From Streptomyces mexicanus (GTDB lineage: Bacteria; Actinomycetota; Actinomycetes; Streptomycetales; Streptomycetaceae): 64,000 bases of DNA. The translations under genes were made by a program, and so were the position numbers. The notes under the pieces were generated by a model. It worked only from the letters and a program-made list of their open reading frames with translations, did no database searches and was not told the origin of the DNA. The DNA lies in NCBI RefSeq assembly GCF_902506575.1, contig NZ_LR732544.1, positions 5,075,807 to 5,139,806 on the forward strand, written 5' to 3'. How positions within the stretch are numbered: position 1 is the first letter of the stretch; each line of letters begins with the position of its first letter. Shown piece after piece: positions 41,627-51,438 of this stretch.

Positions 41627-43216
41627 GTGAGCTCGAAACCTGTCGTACTCATCGCTGAAGAGCTGTCGCCCGCGACCGTCGACGCGCTCGGCCCGGACTT
41701 CGAGATCCGGCACTGCAACGGCGCCGACCGCGCGGAACTGCTCCCCGCCATCGCCGACGTCGACGCGATCCTGATCCGCTCGGCCACCAAGGTCGACGCC
41801 GAGGCGATCGCCGCGGCCGGCAAGCTGAAGGTCGTCGCCCGCGCCGGCGTCGGCCTGGACAACGTGGACGTCGCCGCCGCCACCAAGGCCGGCGTGATGG
41901 TCGTCAACGCCCCCACCTCCAACATCGTGACCGCCGCCGAGCTGGCCTGCGGTCTGATCATCGCCACCGCCCGCAACATCCCGCAGGCCAACGCCGCGCT
42001 GAAGAACGGCGAGTGGAAGCGCAGCAAGTACACGGGTGTCGAGCTGGCCGAGAAGACCCTCGGCGTCGTCGGCCTCGGCCGCATCGGTGCCCTGGTCGCC
42101 CAGCGCATGTCCGCCTTCGGCATGAAGGTCGTCGCCTACGACCCGTACGTGCAGCCCGCGCGAGCCGCGCAGATGGGCGTGAAGGTGCTCTCCCTGGACG
42201 AGCTGCTGGAGGTCTCCGACTTCATCACCGTCCACCTGCCGAAGACCCCCGAGACGCTCGGCCTGATCGGCGAGGAGGCGCTGCGCAAGGTCAAGCCGAC
42301 CGTGCGCATCGTCAACGCCGCCCGCGGCGGCATCGTCGACGAGCAGGCGCTGTACTCGGCGCTCAAGGAGGGCCGGGTCGCCGGCGCGGGCCTGGACGTG
42401 TACGCCAAGGAGCCGTGCACGGACTCCCCGCTGTTCGAGTTCGACCAGGTGGTGTGCACCCCGCACCTGGGCGCCTCCACCGACGAGGCGCAGGAGAAGG
42501 CGGGCATCGCCGTCGCCAAGTCCGTCCGCCTCGCGCTGGCCGGTGAGCTGGTCCCGGACGCGGTGAACGTCCAGGGCGGCGTCATCGCCGAGGACGTCAA
42601 GCCGGGCCTGCCGCTCGCCGAGCGCCTCGGCCGCATCTTCACCGCGCTCGCCGGTGAGGTCGCCGTCCGCCTCGACGTCGAGGTCTACGGCGAGATCACC
42701 CAGTACGACGTGAAGGTGCTGGAGCTGTCCGCGCTCAAGGGCGTCTTCGAGGACGTGGTCGACGAGACGGTCTCCTACGTCAACGCCCCGCTGTTCGCCC
42801 AGGAGCGCGGTGTCGAGGTCCGCCTGACCACCAGCTCCGAGTCGAGCGACCACCGCAACGTCGTCACCGTGCGCGGCACCCTCGCCAGCGGCGAGGAGGT
42901 CTCCGTCTCCGGCACGCTGGCCGGCCCCAAGCACCTGCAGAAGATCGTCGCGGTCGGCGACTACGACGTGGACCTGGCGCTCGCCGACCACATGGTCGTC
43001 CTGCGCTACGAGGACCGTCCCGGTGTCGTCGGCACCGTCGGCCGCATCATCGGCGAGGCGGGCATCAACATCGCCGGCATGCAGGTGGCCCGCTCCACGG
43101 TGGGCGGTGAGGCGCTGGCCGTGCTGACCGTGGACGACACGGTGCCCGCCGGGGTGCTGGCCGAGGTCGCCGCGGAGATCGGCGCGACGTCGGCCCGCTC
43201 GGTCAACCTCGTCTGA
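41627..43216 (+). CDS. serA: D-3-phosphoglycerate dehydrogenase (long type)
   Basis: 529 aa. First step of serine synthesis. NAD domain: TLGVVGLGRIGALVAQRM; catalytic Arg NAARGGIVDEQAL, Glu LDVYAKEPCTD, His CTPHLGASTDEAQ. An intervening allosteric-substrate-binding domain (AERLGRIFTALAG) and C-terminal ACT domain (VLRYEDRPGVVGTVGRIIGE) make it the mycobacterial-type 530-residue enzyme with serine control. GTG 41627 is chosen (GAGG seven bases upstream); a GTG at 41615 is in frame too. Confidence 0.96.
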   Translation: MSSKPVVLIAEELSPATVDALGPDFEIRHCNGADRAELLPAIADVDAILIRSATKVDAEAIAAAGKLKVVARAGVGLDNVDVAAATKAGVMVVNAPTSNIVTAAELACGLIIATARNIPQANAALKNGEWKRSKYTGVELAEKTLGVVGLGRIGALVAQRMSAFGMKVVAYDPYVQPARAAQMGVKVLSLDELLEVSDFITVHLPKTPETLGLIGEEALRKVKPTVRIVNAARGGIVDEQALYSALKEGRVAGAGLDVYAKEPCTDSPLFEFDQVVCTPHLGASTDEAQEKAGIAVAKSVRLALAGELVPDAVNVQGGVIAEDVKPGLPLAERLGRIFTALAGEVAVRLDVEVYGEITQYDVKVLELSALKGVFEDVVDETVSYVNAPLFAQERGVEVRLTTSSESSDHRNVVTVRGTLASGEEVSVSGTLAGPKHLQKIVAVGDYDVDLALADHMVVLRYEDRPGVVGTVGRIIGEAGINIAGMQVARSTVGGEALAVLTVDDTVPAGVLAEVAAEIGATSARSVNLV

Positions 43217-43233
43217 GGCAGCCCGGCCGGACG

Positions 43234-43277
43234 CAAGGCGCCGGGGGAGCAGGACATCCTGCTCCCCCGGCGCCTTG
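43234..43277. terminator. 21-bp perfect hairpin between serA and the MFS gene
   Basis: A near-perfect 44-base palindrome, CAAGGCGCCGGGGGAGCAGG and its complement CCTGCTCCCCCGGCGCCTTG, with a tiny loop, 17 bases after serA and 18 before the convergent MFS gene end. Bidirectional terminator. Confidence 0.92.
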
Positions 43278-43295
43278 TGCGTGCGGTGCGTGCGG

Positions 43296-44867
43296 TCAGG
43301 CCACCGGCTGCGCCGCGTCGGCCTTCGCCTCCTCGGCCCGCGCCGCCGGCTCGCTGTCCTGGACCCGGATCCGGCGCAGCGCCGTGCCCGCCACCGCCGC
43401 CGCGACGACCAGCACCGCCGCCCCGGCGAGGGCCGCGCCCTGCATGCCGTGGGTGAACGCCTCGCGGGCCGCCGCCGCCAGGTCCCGGCCCGCCTGCCCC
43501 GGAAGCTGCCCGGCGACCGCGAGCGCGCCGCCGAGGGTCTCGTGCGCGGGGGCCGGGGCGCCGGAGGGGATCTCGTGGCGGTAGACCGCCGTGCCGATGG
43601 ACCCGAGGACCGCCATGCCCAGCGCGCCGCCGAACTCCGAGCCGGTCTCCAGCAGCGAGGAGGCCGCGCCCGCCTGCTCGACCGGGGCCGCGCCGAGGGC
43701 CAGGTCGGTCAGCTGGGACATCACTATCACGACACCCGAGGCCAGGACGCCGCAGGCGACCAGGACCAGCCACAGCGCGTCCGTGCCGGCACCGGCCAGC
43801 AGCGCGTAGCCGGCCGCGGCGATCGCGAAGCCCGCCGTGACGACGTACGCCCGGTGGACGCCCCTGTGCACCAGCGCGGTCGCCGCCGGGGCCGCCGCGC
43901 CGATCGGCACCGAGGGCAGCAGCGCCCACAGGGCCGCCTCCATCGCGCTCTTGCCGAGCACGGACTGCAGGTACTGGGTGGTGAAGTACGCCGAGCCCAT
44001 CATGGCGAACGCGGAGACGAGGTTGAGGGCCACCGCGGGGGCGAAGCCCCGCCCGCGGAACAGCGCCGGCGAGATCATGGGGGAGGCCACCGTGCGCTGG
44101 CTGTGGACGAAGAGGGCCGCGAACAGCAGGCCGACGGTGATCGAGACCACGTACAGCGGGTGCACGCCCTCGGCGGGGATCTCCTTCAGGCCCCAGACGA
44201 CGGGGAGCACCGCCGCCATCGACAGCACCACGCCGAGCGGGTCGAACCGTCCGGGGGAGGGGTTCTTCGACTCGGGCAGCAGGAACGGGCCGAGCACCAG
44301 CAGCAGCGCCATGGCCGGCAGGTTGACCAGGAAGACCGAGCCCCACCAGAAGTACTGCACCAGGACCCCGCTGAGCACGGAGCCGAGCGCGACGCCGCCG
44401 GTCATCACGCCGGACCAGATGCCGATGGCCTTCGCCCGCTGGCCGGGGTCGGTGAACATCGTGCGCACCAGCGCCATCGTGGACGGCATCAGGGTGGCGC
44501 CGCCGACGCCGAGGACCGCGCGGGCGGCGATCAGGGTGCCGGCGCCGGTGGCGTAGGCGGCCGCCAGCGAGGCCGCGCCGAAGGCGGCGGCCCCGCACAG
44601 CAGCAGCCTGCGCCGGCCGACGCGGTCGCCGAGCGAGCCCATCGTCATCAGCAGGCCGGCCAGGACGAACGCGTAGATGTCGAAGATCCACAGCTGTTGG
44701 GTGGCGCTCGGCCGAAGGTCCGCGCTGATGGCGGGGACGGCGAAGTACAGGACGGAGACGTCCATCGAGACCAGCAGCAGCGGCAGCATCAGCACGCCGA
44801 GGGCGGTCCATTCACGGTGGCCGGCGCGGGCGGCCGGGCTCGGGGTGGTGCTCGTCGGGTTCGTCAT
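43296..44867 (-). CDS. DHA2-type 14-TM MFS drug-efflux transporter
   Basis: 523 aa. Motif A is GSLGDRVGRRRLLLCG, motif C-like region IGIWSGVMTGGVALGSVLSG typical of drug:H+ antiporters, and N-terminal LLVSMDVSVLYFAVPAISAD is the first helix of QacA/SmvA-type pumps. About 14 helices. The ATG at 44865-44867 is seven bases after a TACAGT -10 read on the minus strand. Divergent TetR at 44964 presumably represses it. Confidence 0.92.
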   Translation of the reverse strand: MTNPTSTTPSPAARAGHREWTALGVLMLPLLLVSMDVSVLYFAVPAISADLRPSATQQLWIFDIYAFVLAGLLMTMGSLGDRVGRRRLLLCGAAAFGAASLAAAYATGAGTLIAARAVLGVGGATLMPSTMALVRTMFTDPGQRAKAIGIWSGVMTGGVALGSVLSGVLVQYFWWGSVFLVNLPAMALLLVLGPFLLPESKNPSPGRFDPLGVVLSMAAVLPVVWGLKEIPAEGVHPLYVVSITVGLLFAALFVHSQRTVASPMISPALFRGRGFAPAVALNLVSAFAMMGSAYFTTQYLQSVLGKSAMEAALWALLPSVPIGAAAPAATALVHRGVHRAYVVTAGFAIAAAGYALLAGAGTDALWLVLVACGVLASGVVIVMSQLTDLALGAAPVEQAGAASSLLETGSEFGGALGMAVLGSIGTAVYRHEIPSGAPAPAHETLGGALAVAGQLPGQAGRDLAAAAREAFTHGMQGAALAGAAVLVVAAAVAGTALRRIRVQDSEPAARAEEAKADAAQPVA

Positions 44868-44887
44868 GCCCAGGACTGTACGGGTGT

Positions 44888-44935
44888 CTTATACGGCTGT
44901 CTAGAACGCACGTATAAGTCATGCGTCTAGGACAG
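44888..44935. promoter_or_regulatory. Two overlapping inverted repeats, candidate TetR operator
   Basis: CTTATACG (44888-44895) and CGTATAAG (44911-44918) form an exact dyad; CTGTCTAGA (44897-44905) and TCTAGGACAG (44926-44935) form a second, one-base-imperfect dyad. They lie between the -10 elements of the divergent MFS gene (44875-44880) and TetR gene (44952-44957). Confidence 0.65.
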
Positions 44936-44963
44936 TTGTATGGACCGGCGGTAGGGTGAGGCC

Positions 44964-45563
44964 ATGGGACACCGTGAGGACCTGCTCGAAGGCGCCAAGC
45001 GCTGCCTGCTGCAGAAGGGCTTCGCGCGCACCACCGCGCGCGACATCGTCAAGGAGTCGGGGACCAACCTCGCCTCGATCGGCTACCACTACGGCTCCAA
45101 GGACGCGCTGCTGGCGCAGGCGTACGTCGCGCTGGTCGAGGACATGTCCGGGGCGTTCGCCGGGGACGCGGGCCCGGGCGCGGGCACCGCCCCGGGCTCC
45201 GTGGAGCGCTTCCAGGAGGTGTGGTCGAACGTCATCGCCACGATGCGGGACCCCGGCTCGTTCTGGCGGCTCAGCGCGGAGATCGTGGTCATGGGCGACC
45301 AGCTGCCCGAGGTGCGCGACCATCTCGCGCGGGCCCAGCGGGAGGGCTCGCGCGGCTTCGTCGCGCTGCTGATGGGCGGGCGCGAGGAGGACATCCCGGA
45401 GGACGTCGTCGACACCCTCGGCGCCTTCTACACCGTCTTGATGACGGGCCTGATCTCCCTGTGGACCTTCGACCCGAAAACCGCCCCCGGCGCCGAGCAG
45501 CTCACCGAGGGCCTGCGCCAGGTGATCGCCGGGGCCACCCAGGGCTCCGCGCGGGACTCGTAG
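44964..45563 (+). CDS. TetR-family repressor, divergent from the efflux pump
   Basis: 199 aa. Helix-turn-helix: LLEGAKRCLLQKGFARTTARDIVKESG (residues 6-32) and TNLASIGYHYGSKDALL. The C-terminal domain contains FWRLSAEIVVMGDQLPEVRDHL and a hydrophobic ligand helix YTVLMTGLISLWTFD. TAGGGT ends six bases before the ATG (leaderless type). Divergence from a DHA2 pump with shared dyads indicates a drug-responsive repressor. Confidence 0.92.
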   Translation: MGHREDLLEGAKRCLLQKGFARTTARDIVKESGTNLASIGYHYGSKDALLAQAYVALVEDMSGAFAGDAGPGAGTAPGSVERFQEVWSNVIATMRDPGSFWRLSAEIVVMGDQLPEVRDHLARAQREGSRGFVALLMGGREEDIPEDVVDTLGAFYTVLMTGLISLWTFDPKTAPGAEQLTEGLRQVIAGATQGSARDS

Positions 45564-45611
45564 TCTCCAGGACCTGTCGTCGGACTCCCGCCCGCGCCAC
45601 GACGACGGGAC

Positions 45612-46799
45612 CTACAGCCGCGCCGCCTTCAGCGCCATGTGCAGCAGCAGCCGGTCCTCGCCGTCGTCCAGGTCCAGGCCCGTGAGCTGCTCCACCCGCG
45701 ACAGCCGGTAGTAGAGGGTCTGGCGGTGGATGCCCAGCTCGGCGGCCGTGCGGCCGGCCTGGCCCGCGCAGTCGAGGTAGACCTCGGCGGTGCGGGCCAG
45801 TTCCCGGTGGGCGGGGGCGAGCAGCGGGCCCACCACGGGATCGTGCGCGGCCCGCGGGGGCAGCGCGGTCAGCAGCCGGTACGGCCCGATGCGCGCCCAC
45901 TGGGCGACCGGCCCCAGCCGCGGTTCGGCCAGCGCCGCCCGGGCCGCGGCCGACGCCTGCGCCCAGGCCGTGCCCAGCTCGGCCAGGCCCGTCCGCCCGG
46001 CGGCGATCCCGGCCGCCGCCGCGCCGCCCGCCCGCTCCAGCAGCCGGGCCGCCGCCGAGGCCGCAGGGGTCGCCGTGTCGGTCGAGCGCAGCCGCACCAG
46101 CACCCCCAGGCACTGCTCCGCGGCGCCCCACGGCACCGTGCACAGGGCCGTCGCCCCCGGCAGGGTGCGCACCGAGGGCGCGTCGTCGGGGTCGGCCGAC
46201 GGCCAGGGCGCCACGCACACCATCGTGTGCGGGCCCTCGCCGCGGGCGCCCAGTGCCGTCCGCAGCTCCGCCACCGCCATCTCGCGCGGCCAGCCCTCCT
46301 GGGCGGTCAGCGCCGCCCGCAGCTCCCGTGTGAGGTCGGCACCGTGCTGGGCCTCGTCGGCGAGCAGCGCGCCGATCCGCGCCGTCACCCCCATGGCCGC
46401 CGCCAGCTGCTGCTCGCTCGGTCCGGGGTCGTCGTACAGCAGCCAGACGTAGCCGAGGACGACACCCCGATGGCGTACCGGCAGGCAGATCCGGCCCCGG
46501 TAGACGCCGGCCTCCGGGGTGGGCGGGATGCGCACCGGGCCCGTGGCCCGGGCGATGCCGAAGCTCTCGAACCAGCGGCGCACGGCGGCGGTGGAGCGCC
46601 GGGTGAGGATCGAGCGGGTGCGCACCGGGTCCAGGGCCGACGGATCCAGGTCGCCCTCGCTGTCGTAGGCGCCGAAGGCGATCAGCTCGAAGTTCCGGTT
46701 CTCCAGGGTGGCCGGCGCGCCGAGCAGCTCCGAGATCTCGTCGACCAGCTCCTGGTAGTCACCCTTGTCATCCGCCCTCACCCGGGCATTCTCGCGCAT
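45612..46799 (-). CDS. PucR-type regulator with C-terminal HTH, likely proline-catabolism activator
   Basis: 395 aa from the ATG at 46797-46799 (AGAGG eight bases upstream). N-terminal sensing region: DYQELVDEISELLGAPATLENRNFELIAFG with GAF-like features (YRGRICLPVRHRGVVLGYVW). The C terminus is a PucR HTH: AEVYLDCAGQAGRTAAELG, IHRQTLYYRLSRVEQLTGLD. Divergent from proline dehydrogenase/P5C dehydrogenase, so it probably activates them in response to proline. The frame extends to 46874, but that part covers the operator-like dyad. Confidence 0.85.
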   Translation of the reverse strand: MRENARVRADDKGDYQELVDEISELLGAPATLENRNFELIAFGAYDSEGDLDPSALDPVRTRSILTRRSTAAVRRWFESFGIARATGPVRIPPTPEAGVYRGRICLPVRHRGVVLGYVWLLYDDPGPSEQQLAAAMGVTARIGALLADEAQHGADLTRELRAALTAQEGWPREMAVAELRTALGARGEGPHTMVCVAPWPSADPDDAPSVRTLPGATALCTVPWGAAEQCLGVLVRLRSTDTATPAASAAARLLERAGGAAAAGIAAGRTGLAELGTAWAQASAAARAALAEPRLGPVAQWARIGPYRLLTALPPRAAHDPVVGPLLAPAHRELARTAEVYLDCAGQAGRTAAELGIHRQTLYYRLSRVEQLTGLDLDDGEDRLLLHMALKAARL

Positions 46800-46828
46800 T
46801 CCGGCCGCCTCTTCATACAACTGTCTGA

Positions 46829-46872
46829 GATCGTGGGCGCGGATGCGTGACAGCTGTCGATGGCCCACGATC
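46829..46872. promoter_or_regulatory. Inverted repeats in the regulator/proline dehydrogenase gap
   Basis: GATCGTGGGC (46829-46838) and GCCCACGATC (46863-46872) are exact 10-bp arms; between them is a perfect GACAGCTGTC palindrome (46849-46858). Candidate binding site of the PucR-type regulator. A further ACCCGA/TCGGGT hairpin (46911-46927) sits in the leader of the proline dehydrogenase gene. Confidence 0.6.
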
Positions 46873-46961
46873 AAAGCGGTCCTTAACTTTCACGGTGGTT
46901 CTCCGTGCCGACCCGAAAGCGTCGGGTATCGGCCCTTTGTTGACTGTTGTGGAGGTGCCCC

Positions 46962-47888
46962 GTGCTGGGTCCCGTGATTCTTGCCGCGTCGCGCAGCGAC
47001 CGGATGCGACGCCTGATCTCGGCGGCCCCGGTGACCAAGCAGGTCGTGGACCGCTTCATCCCCGGCGAGACCGTGGACGACATCGTCCCCATCATCGAGG
47101 ACCTGACCGGCAAGGGCCTGGAGCTGACCATGGACGTGGTCGGCGAGGACATCACCACCCCGGAGCAGGCCACCGCCGCCCGGGACGCGTACCTGGCGCT
47201 GATCGACCGGATCAAGGACCTGGACCTCGGCCCCAAGGTCGAGATGTCGGTGAAGCTGTCCATGTTCGGCCAGGCGCTGCCCGGCGGCCACGAGCTGGCC
47301 CTCGCCAACGTCCGCCCGGTCGTCGAGGCCGCCGCCGCCATCGGCACCACGGTCACCCTCGACGCGGAGGACCACACCACCCTCGACTCGATGTTCGCCA
47401 TCCACGAGGAGCTGCGGAAGGACTTCCCGCAGACCGGCTGCGTCATCCAGGCGTACCTCTTCCGCACCGAGGCCGACGCGCGCCGCCTCGCCGCGAGCGG
47501 CTCTCGCGTACGGTTGGTGAAGGGCGCCTACAAGGAGCCCGCCGAGGTCGCGTACCAGAACAAGCACGAGATCGACAAGGCGTACGTGCGGATCCTGCGC
47601 ACCCTGATGGAGGGCGACGGCTACCCGATGGTCGGGTCCCACGACCCGCGTCTGATCTCCATCGCGCAGGAACTGGCCCGCACCGCCGGCCGCAAGCTCG
47701 ACGAGTACGAGTTCCAGATGCTGTACGGCATCCGCAGCGACGAGCACCTGCGGCTGGCCGCCGAGGGCCACCGCATGCGCGTCTACACCGCCTACGGCAC
47801 CGACTGGTACGGCTACTTCATGCGCCGTCTCGCGGAGAAGCCGGCCAACCTGCGCTTCTTCGTCCGCTCGATGGTCACCAAGGGCTGA
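46962..47888 (+). CDS. Proline dehydrogenase (monofunctional)
   Basis: 308 aa flavoenzyme that oxidises proline to 1-pyrroline-5-carboxylate. Seen: RLISAAPVTKQVVDRFIPGE, TLDAEDHTTLDSMFAIHEEL, FRTEADARRLAASGSRVRLVKGAYKE, KAYVRILRTLM, GSHDPRLI and YGIRSDEHLRLAAEGHRMRVYTAYG. GTG 46962 has TGGAGG upstream. The P5C dehydrogenase gene follows 56 bases later; the two carry out full proline-to-glutamate oxidation as separate proteins rather than a PutA fusion. Confidence 0.94.
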   Translation: MLGPVILAASRSDRMRRLISAAPVTKQVVDRFIPGETVDDIVPIIEDLTGKGLELTMDVVGEDITTPEQATAARDAYLALIDRIKDLDLGPKVEMSVKLSMFGQALPGGHELALANVRPVVEAAAAIGTTVTLDAEDHTTLDSMFAIHEELRKDFPQTGCVIQAYLFRTEADARRLAASGSRVRLVKGAYKEPAEVAYQNKHEIDKAYVRILRTLMEGDGYPMVGSHDPRLISIAQELARTAGRKLDEYEFQMLYGIRSDEHLRLAAEGHRMRVYTAYGTDWYGYFMRRLAEKPANLRFFVRSMVTKG

Positions 47889-47944
47889 GCCCGCACCCCA
47901 CGCACGCCCGACCCCCCGCTCACGTACAAGGAGTTACGGAACCC

Positions 47945-49576
<1,632 letters not shown>

Positions 49577-49606
49577 CGCCCACCGCGGACCCACCGCGGA
49601 CCCACG

Positions 49607-49646
49607 GCCGGACGGGCCGGGTGCCGACGCACCCGGCCCGTCCGGC
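49607..49646. terminator. 18-bp hairpin after pruA
   Basis: GCCGGACGGGCCGGGTGC (49607-49624), loop CGAC, GCACCCGGCCCGTCCGGC (49629-49646): a perfect GC-rich stem without T-run, ending the proline operon. Confidence 0.9.
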
Positions 49647-49914
49647 ATGTCCCGCTCCGTCCGGAGGAAACCGCAGGTCAGGTCCACAGGGGGCAGGGCG
49701 CCGTCTCAGATAGTAGGAAGTCCGAGTAATTGTGCAGACAGGCGCCCCGTCCTCCCTTAGTTTTGTAGGAGCCGAACGTCTCGCTCGACCCAGCGAATGG
49801 CGGTCGTGAGCCGGGCCCTTGTGCAGGTCACCCCTGCGGCCCCGTCGCTCCCCGCCGCATCCGGCGTCTCACCCCCCTTCCGCGCTCCGTGCTGTCTCGA
49901 AGGAGTCGATACCC
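49647..49914. other. Long leader/promoter region of a 43-residue gene
   Basis: 268 bases without a gene. From about 49709 to 49770 base composition is unusually A/T-rich for this genome and includes TAGTAGGAAG, GAGTAATTGTG and CTTAGTTTTGTAGGAG, so a promoter is likely here; TAGTTT is one -10 candidate. The rest to 49914 is C-rich. Confidence 0.4.
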
Positions 49915-50046
49915 ATGGCCGAGACGACCGTCCGCCGCCGAGTCCGTCACGTCTCCCGTACGAGCGAGTCCGACCGCCGCAACGCCGCCGCCGCCCTCCA
50001 GCGCGCCCTCGACCGCCGTGACAACGGCGGCGCGACCGGACACTGA
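49915..50046 (+). CDS. Small basic protein (43 aa)
   Basis: 43 aa, ATG 49915 with AAGGAG nine bases upstream. Sequence: AETTVRRRVRHVSRTSESDR, then RNAAAALQRALDRRDNGGATGH. Basic N terminus, amphipathic helix in the second half, no membrane segment or enzyme motif. Strong ribosome site and independent leader support a real gene. It lies between the proline operon and leuB. Function unknown. Confidence 0.6.
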   Translation: MAETTVRRRVRHVSRTSESDRRNAAAALQRALDRRDNGGATGH

Positions 50047-50131
50047 GCCGTCCCCGACCCGCACGGTGTGCGCGGTGTCCGCATCGCGGACACCGCGTGT
50101 CATCTCATGGGACAAGGAGTAGGGTGCCGGC

Positions 50132-51175
50132 ATGTCTCGCAGCATCGATCTCGCAGTGATCCCCGGTGACGGCATCGGCCAGGAAGTGGTGGCCGAGGGC
50201 CTGAAGGTCCTGAGTGCCGTCCTCCCGCAGGATGTGAAGCTGGAGACCAAGGAGTACGACTTCGGCGCCCGGCGCTACCACGCCACCGGTGAGACCCTCA
50301 CCGACGCCGACCTGGAGCAGCTGCGGCAGCACGACGCCATCCTGCTCGGCGCGATCGGCGACCCGTCCGTGCCCTCGGGCGTCCTGGAGCGCGGCTTCCT
50401 GCTCAAGCTCCGCTTCGCCTTCGACCACCACGTCAACCTGCGCCCGAGCAAGCTGCTGCCGGGCGTGGCGACCCCGCTGGCCGGCGACCCGAAGATCGAC
50501 TTCATCGTCGTCCGCGAGGGCACCGAGGGCCCCTACACGGGCAACGGCGGCACCATCCGCAAGGGCACCGAGCACGAGGTCGCCACCGAGGTCTCGGTCA
50601 ACACCGCCTTCGGTGTCGAGCGCGTGGTCCGCGACGCGTTCGCCCGCGCCCAGGCCCGCCCGCGCAAGAAGCTCACGCTGGTCCACAAGAACAACGTGCT
50701 GACCTTCGCGGGTCACCTGTGGACGAACATCTTCACCAAGGTGGCCGAGGAGTACCCCGAGGTCACCACCGAGTACATCCACGTCGACGCGGCCACCATC
50801 TACCTGGTCACCCAGCCCGAGCGCTTCGACGTCATCGTCACCGACAACCTCTTCGGCGACATCATCACCGACCTCGCCGCGGCCGTCTCCGGCGGCATCG
50901 GCGTCGCGGCCTCCGGGAACATCAACCCGAGCCGCGAGTTCCCGTCCATGTTCGAGCCGGTCCACGGCTCGGCCCCGGACATCGCCGGCCAGGGCAAGGC
51001 CGACCCCACCGCCACGGTGCTGTCCGTCGCCCTGCTGCTGCGCCACCTCGGCTACGACGCCGAGGCGACCCGGATCGAGGACGCCGTCTCCGCCGACCTC
51101 GCGGAGCGCGGCGCGCTGCCCGCGCGCAGCACCTCCGAGATCGGCGACGCGCTCGCCGTACGAGTAGCCGGCTGA
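50132..51175 (+). CDS. leuB: 3-isopropylmalate dehydrogenase
   Basis: 347 aa. Leucine synthesis: oxidative decarboxylation of 3-isopropylmalate. Motifs: LAVIPGDGIGQEVVAEGLKV, LLGAIGDPSVPSG, FIVVREGTEGPYTGNGG, VHKNNVLTFAGHLW, VIVTDNLFGDIITDLAAA and FEPVHGSAPDIAGQGKADPTA (isocitrate/isopropylmalate dehydrogenase family signature). TAGGGT at 50120-50125 is six bases before the ATG, so probably leaderless. Mycobacterial/Streptomyces LeuB are of similar length. Confidence 0.95.
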   Translation: MSRSIDLAVIPGDGIGQEVVAEGLKVLSAVLPQDVKLETKEYDFGARRYHATGETLTDADLEQLRQHDAILLGAIGDPSVPSGVLERGFLLKLRFAFDHHVNLRPSKLLPGVATPLAGDPKIDFIVVREGTEGPYTGNGGTIRKGTEHEVATEVSVNTAFGVERVVRDAFARAQARPRKKLTLVHKNNVLTFAGHLWTNIFTKVAEEYPEVTTEYIHVDAATIYLVTQPERFDVIVTDNLFGDIITDLAAAVSGGIGVAASGNINPSREFPSMFEPVHGSAPDIAGQGKADPTATVLSVALLLRHLGYDAEATRIEDAVSADLAERGALPARSTSEIGDALAVRVAG

Positions 51176-51205
51176 GGCACCCGCCGAGCTACGCGTCACC
51201 ACACG

Positions 51206-51239
51206 AAGCCGTCGGGTCGCACCGAGCACCCGGCGGCTT
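51206..51239 (+). terminator. Hairpin terminator after leuB
   Basis: AAGCCGTCGGGT (51206-51217) pairs, with one G-T wobble, with ACCCGGCGGCTT (51228-51239), followed by T. Lies 31 bases after the leuB stop. Confidence 0.75.
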
Positions 51240-51318
51240 TCCGTCTGCCCGGCCGGGTGCGACCATCGAAAACCTGGACCGCACTCACCCCGTCTTCTTC
51301 CGTCGCCGTCCTCCGCGC

Positions 51319-51324
51319 GATAAT
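51319..51324 (+). promoter_or_regulatory. Candidate -10 of ilvE
   Basis: GATAAT at 51319-51324 is a strong -10-like hexamer in the leuB-ilvE gap, 111 bases before the ilvE ATG and just before a short upstream ORF. Confidence 0.5.
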
Positions 51325-51342
51325 CGGACACGGAGCCGCGAC

Positions 51343-51438
51343 ATGAGGGAATGCTCGGACGTCCTAGCACTGGCCACGGGCTGTAGGGGCGTGAGCGCGG
51401 CCCGTCACTACAACCCGGTGAAGGACACTCACTCATGA
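51343..51438 (+). CDS. Short upstream ORF overlapping ilvE (31 aa)
   Basis: ATG 51343 has CGGAG seven bases upstream and reads MRECSDVLALATGCRGVSAA and so on for 31 residues; its TGA overlaps the ilvE ATG (ATGA at 51435-51438). This is the layout of translational coupling. The peptide has several Leu and Val residues but is not clearly enriched, so amino-acid sensing is unproven. Confidence 0.4.
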   Translation: MRECSDVLALATGCRGVSAARHYNPVKDTHS

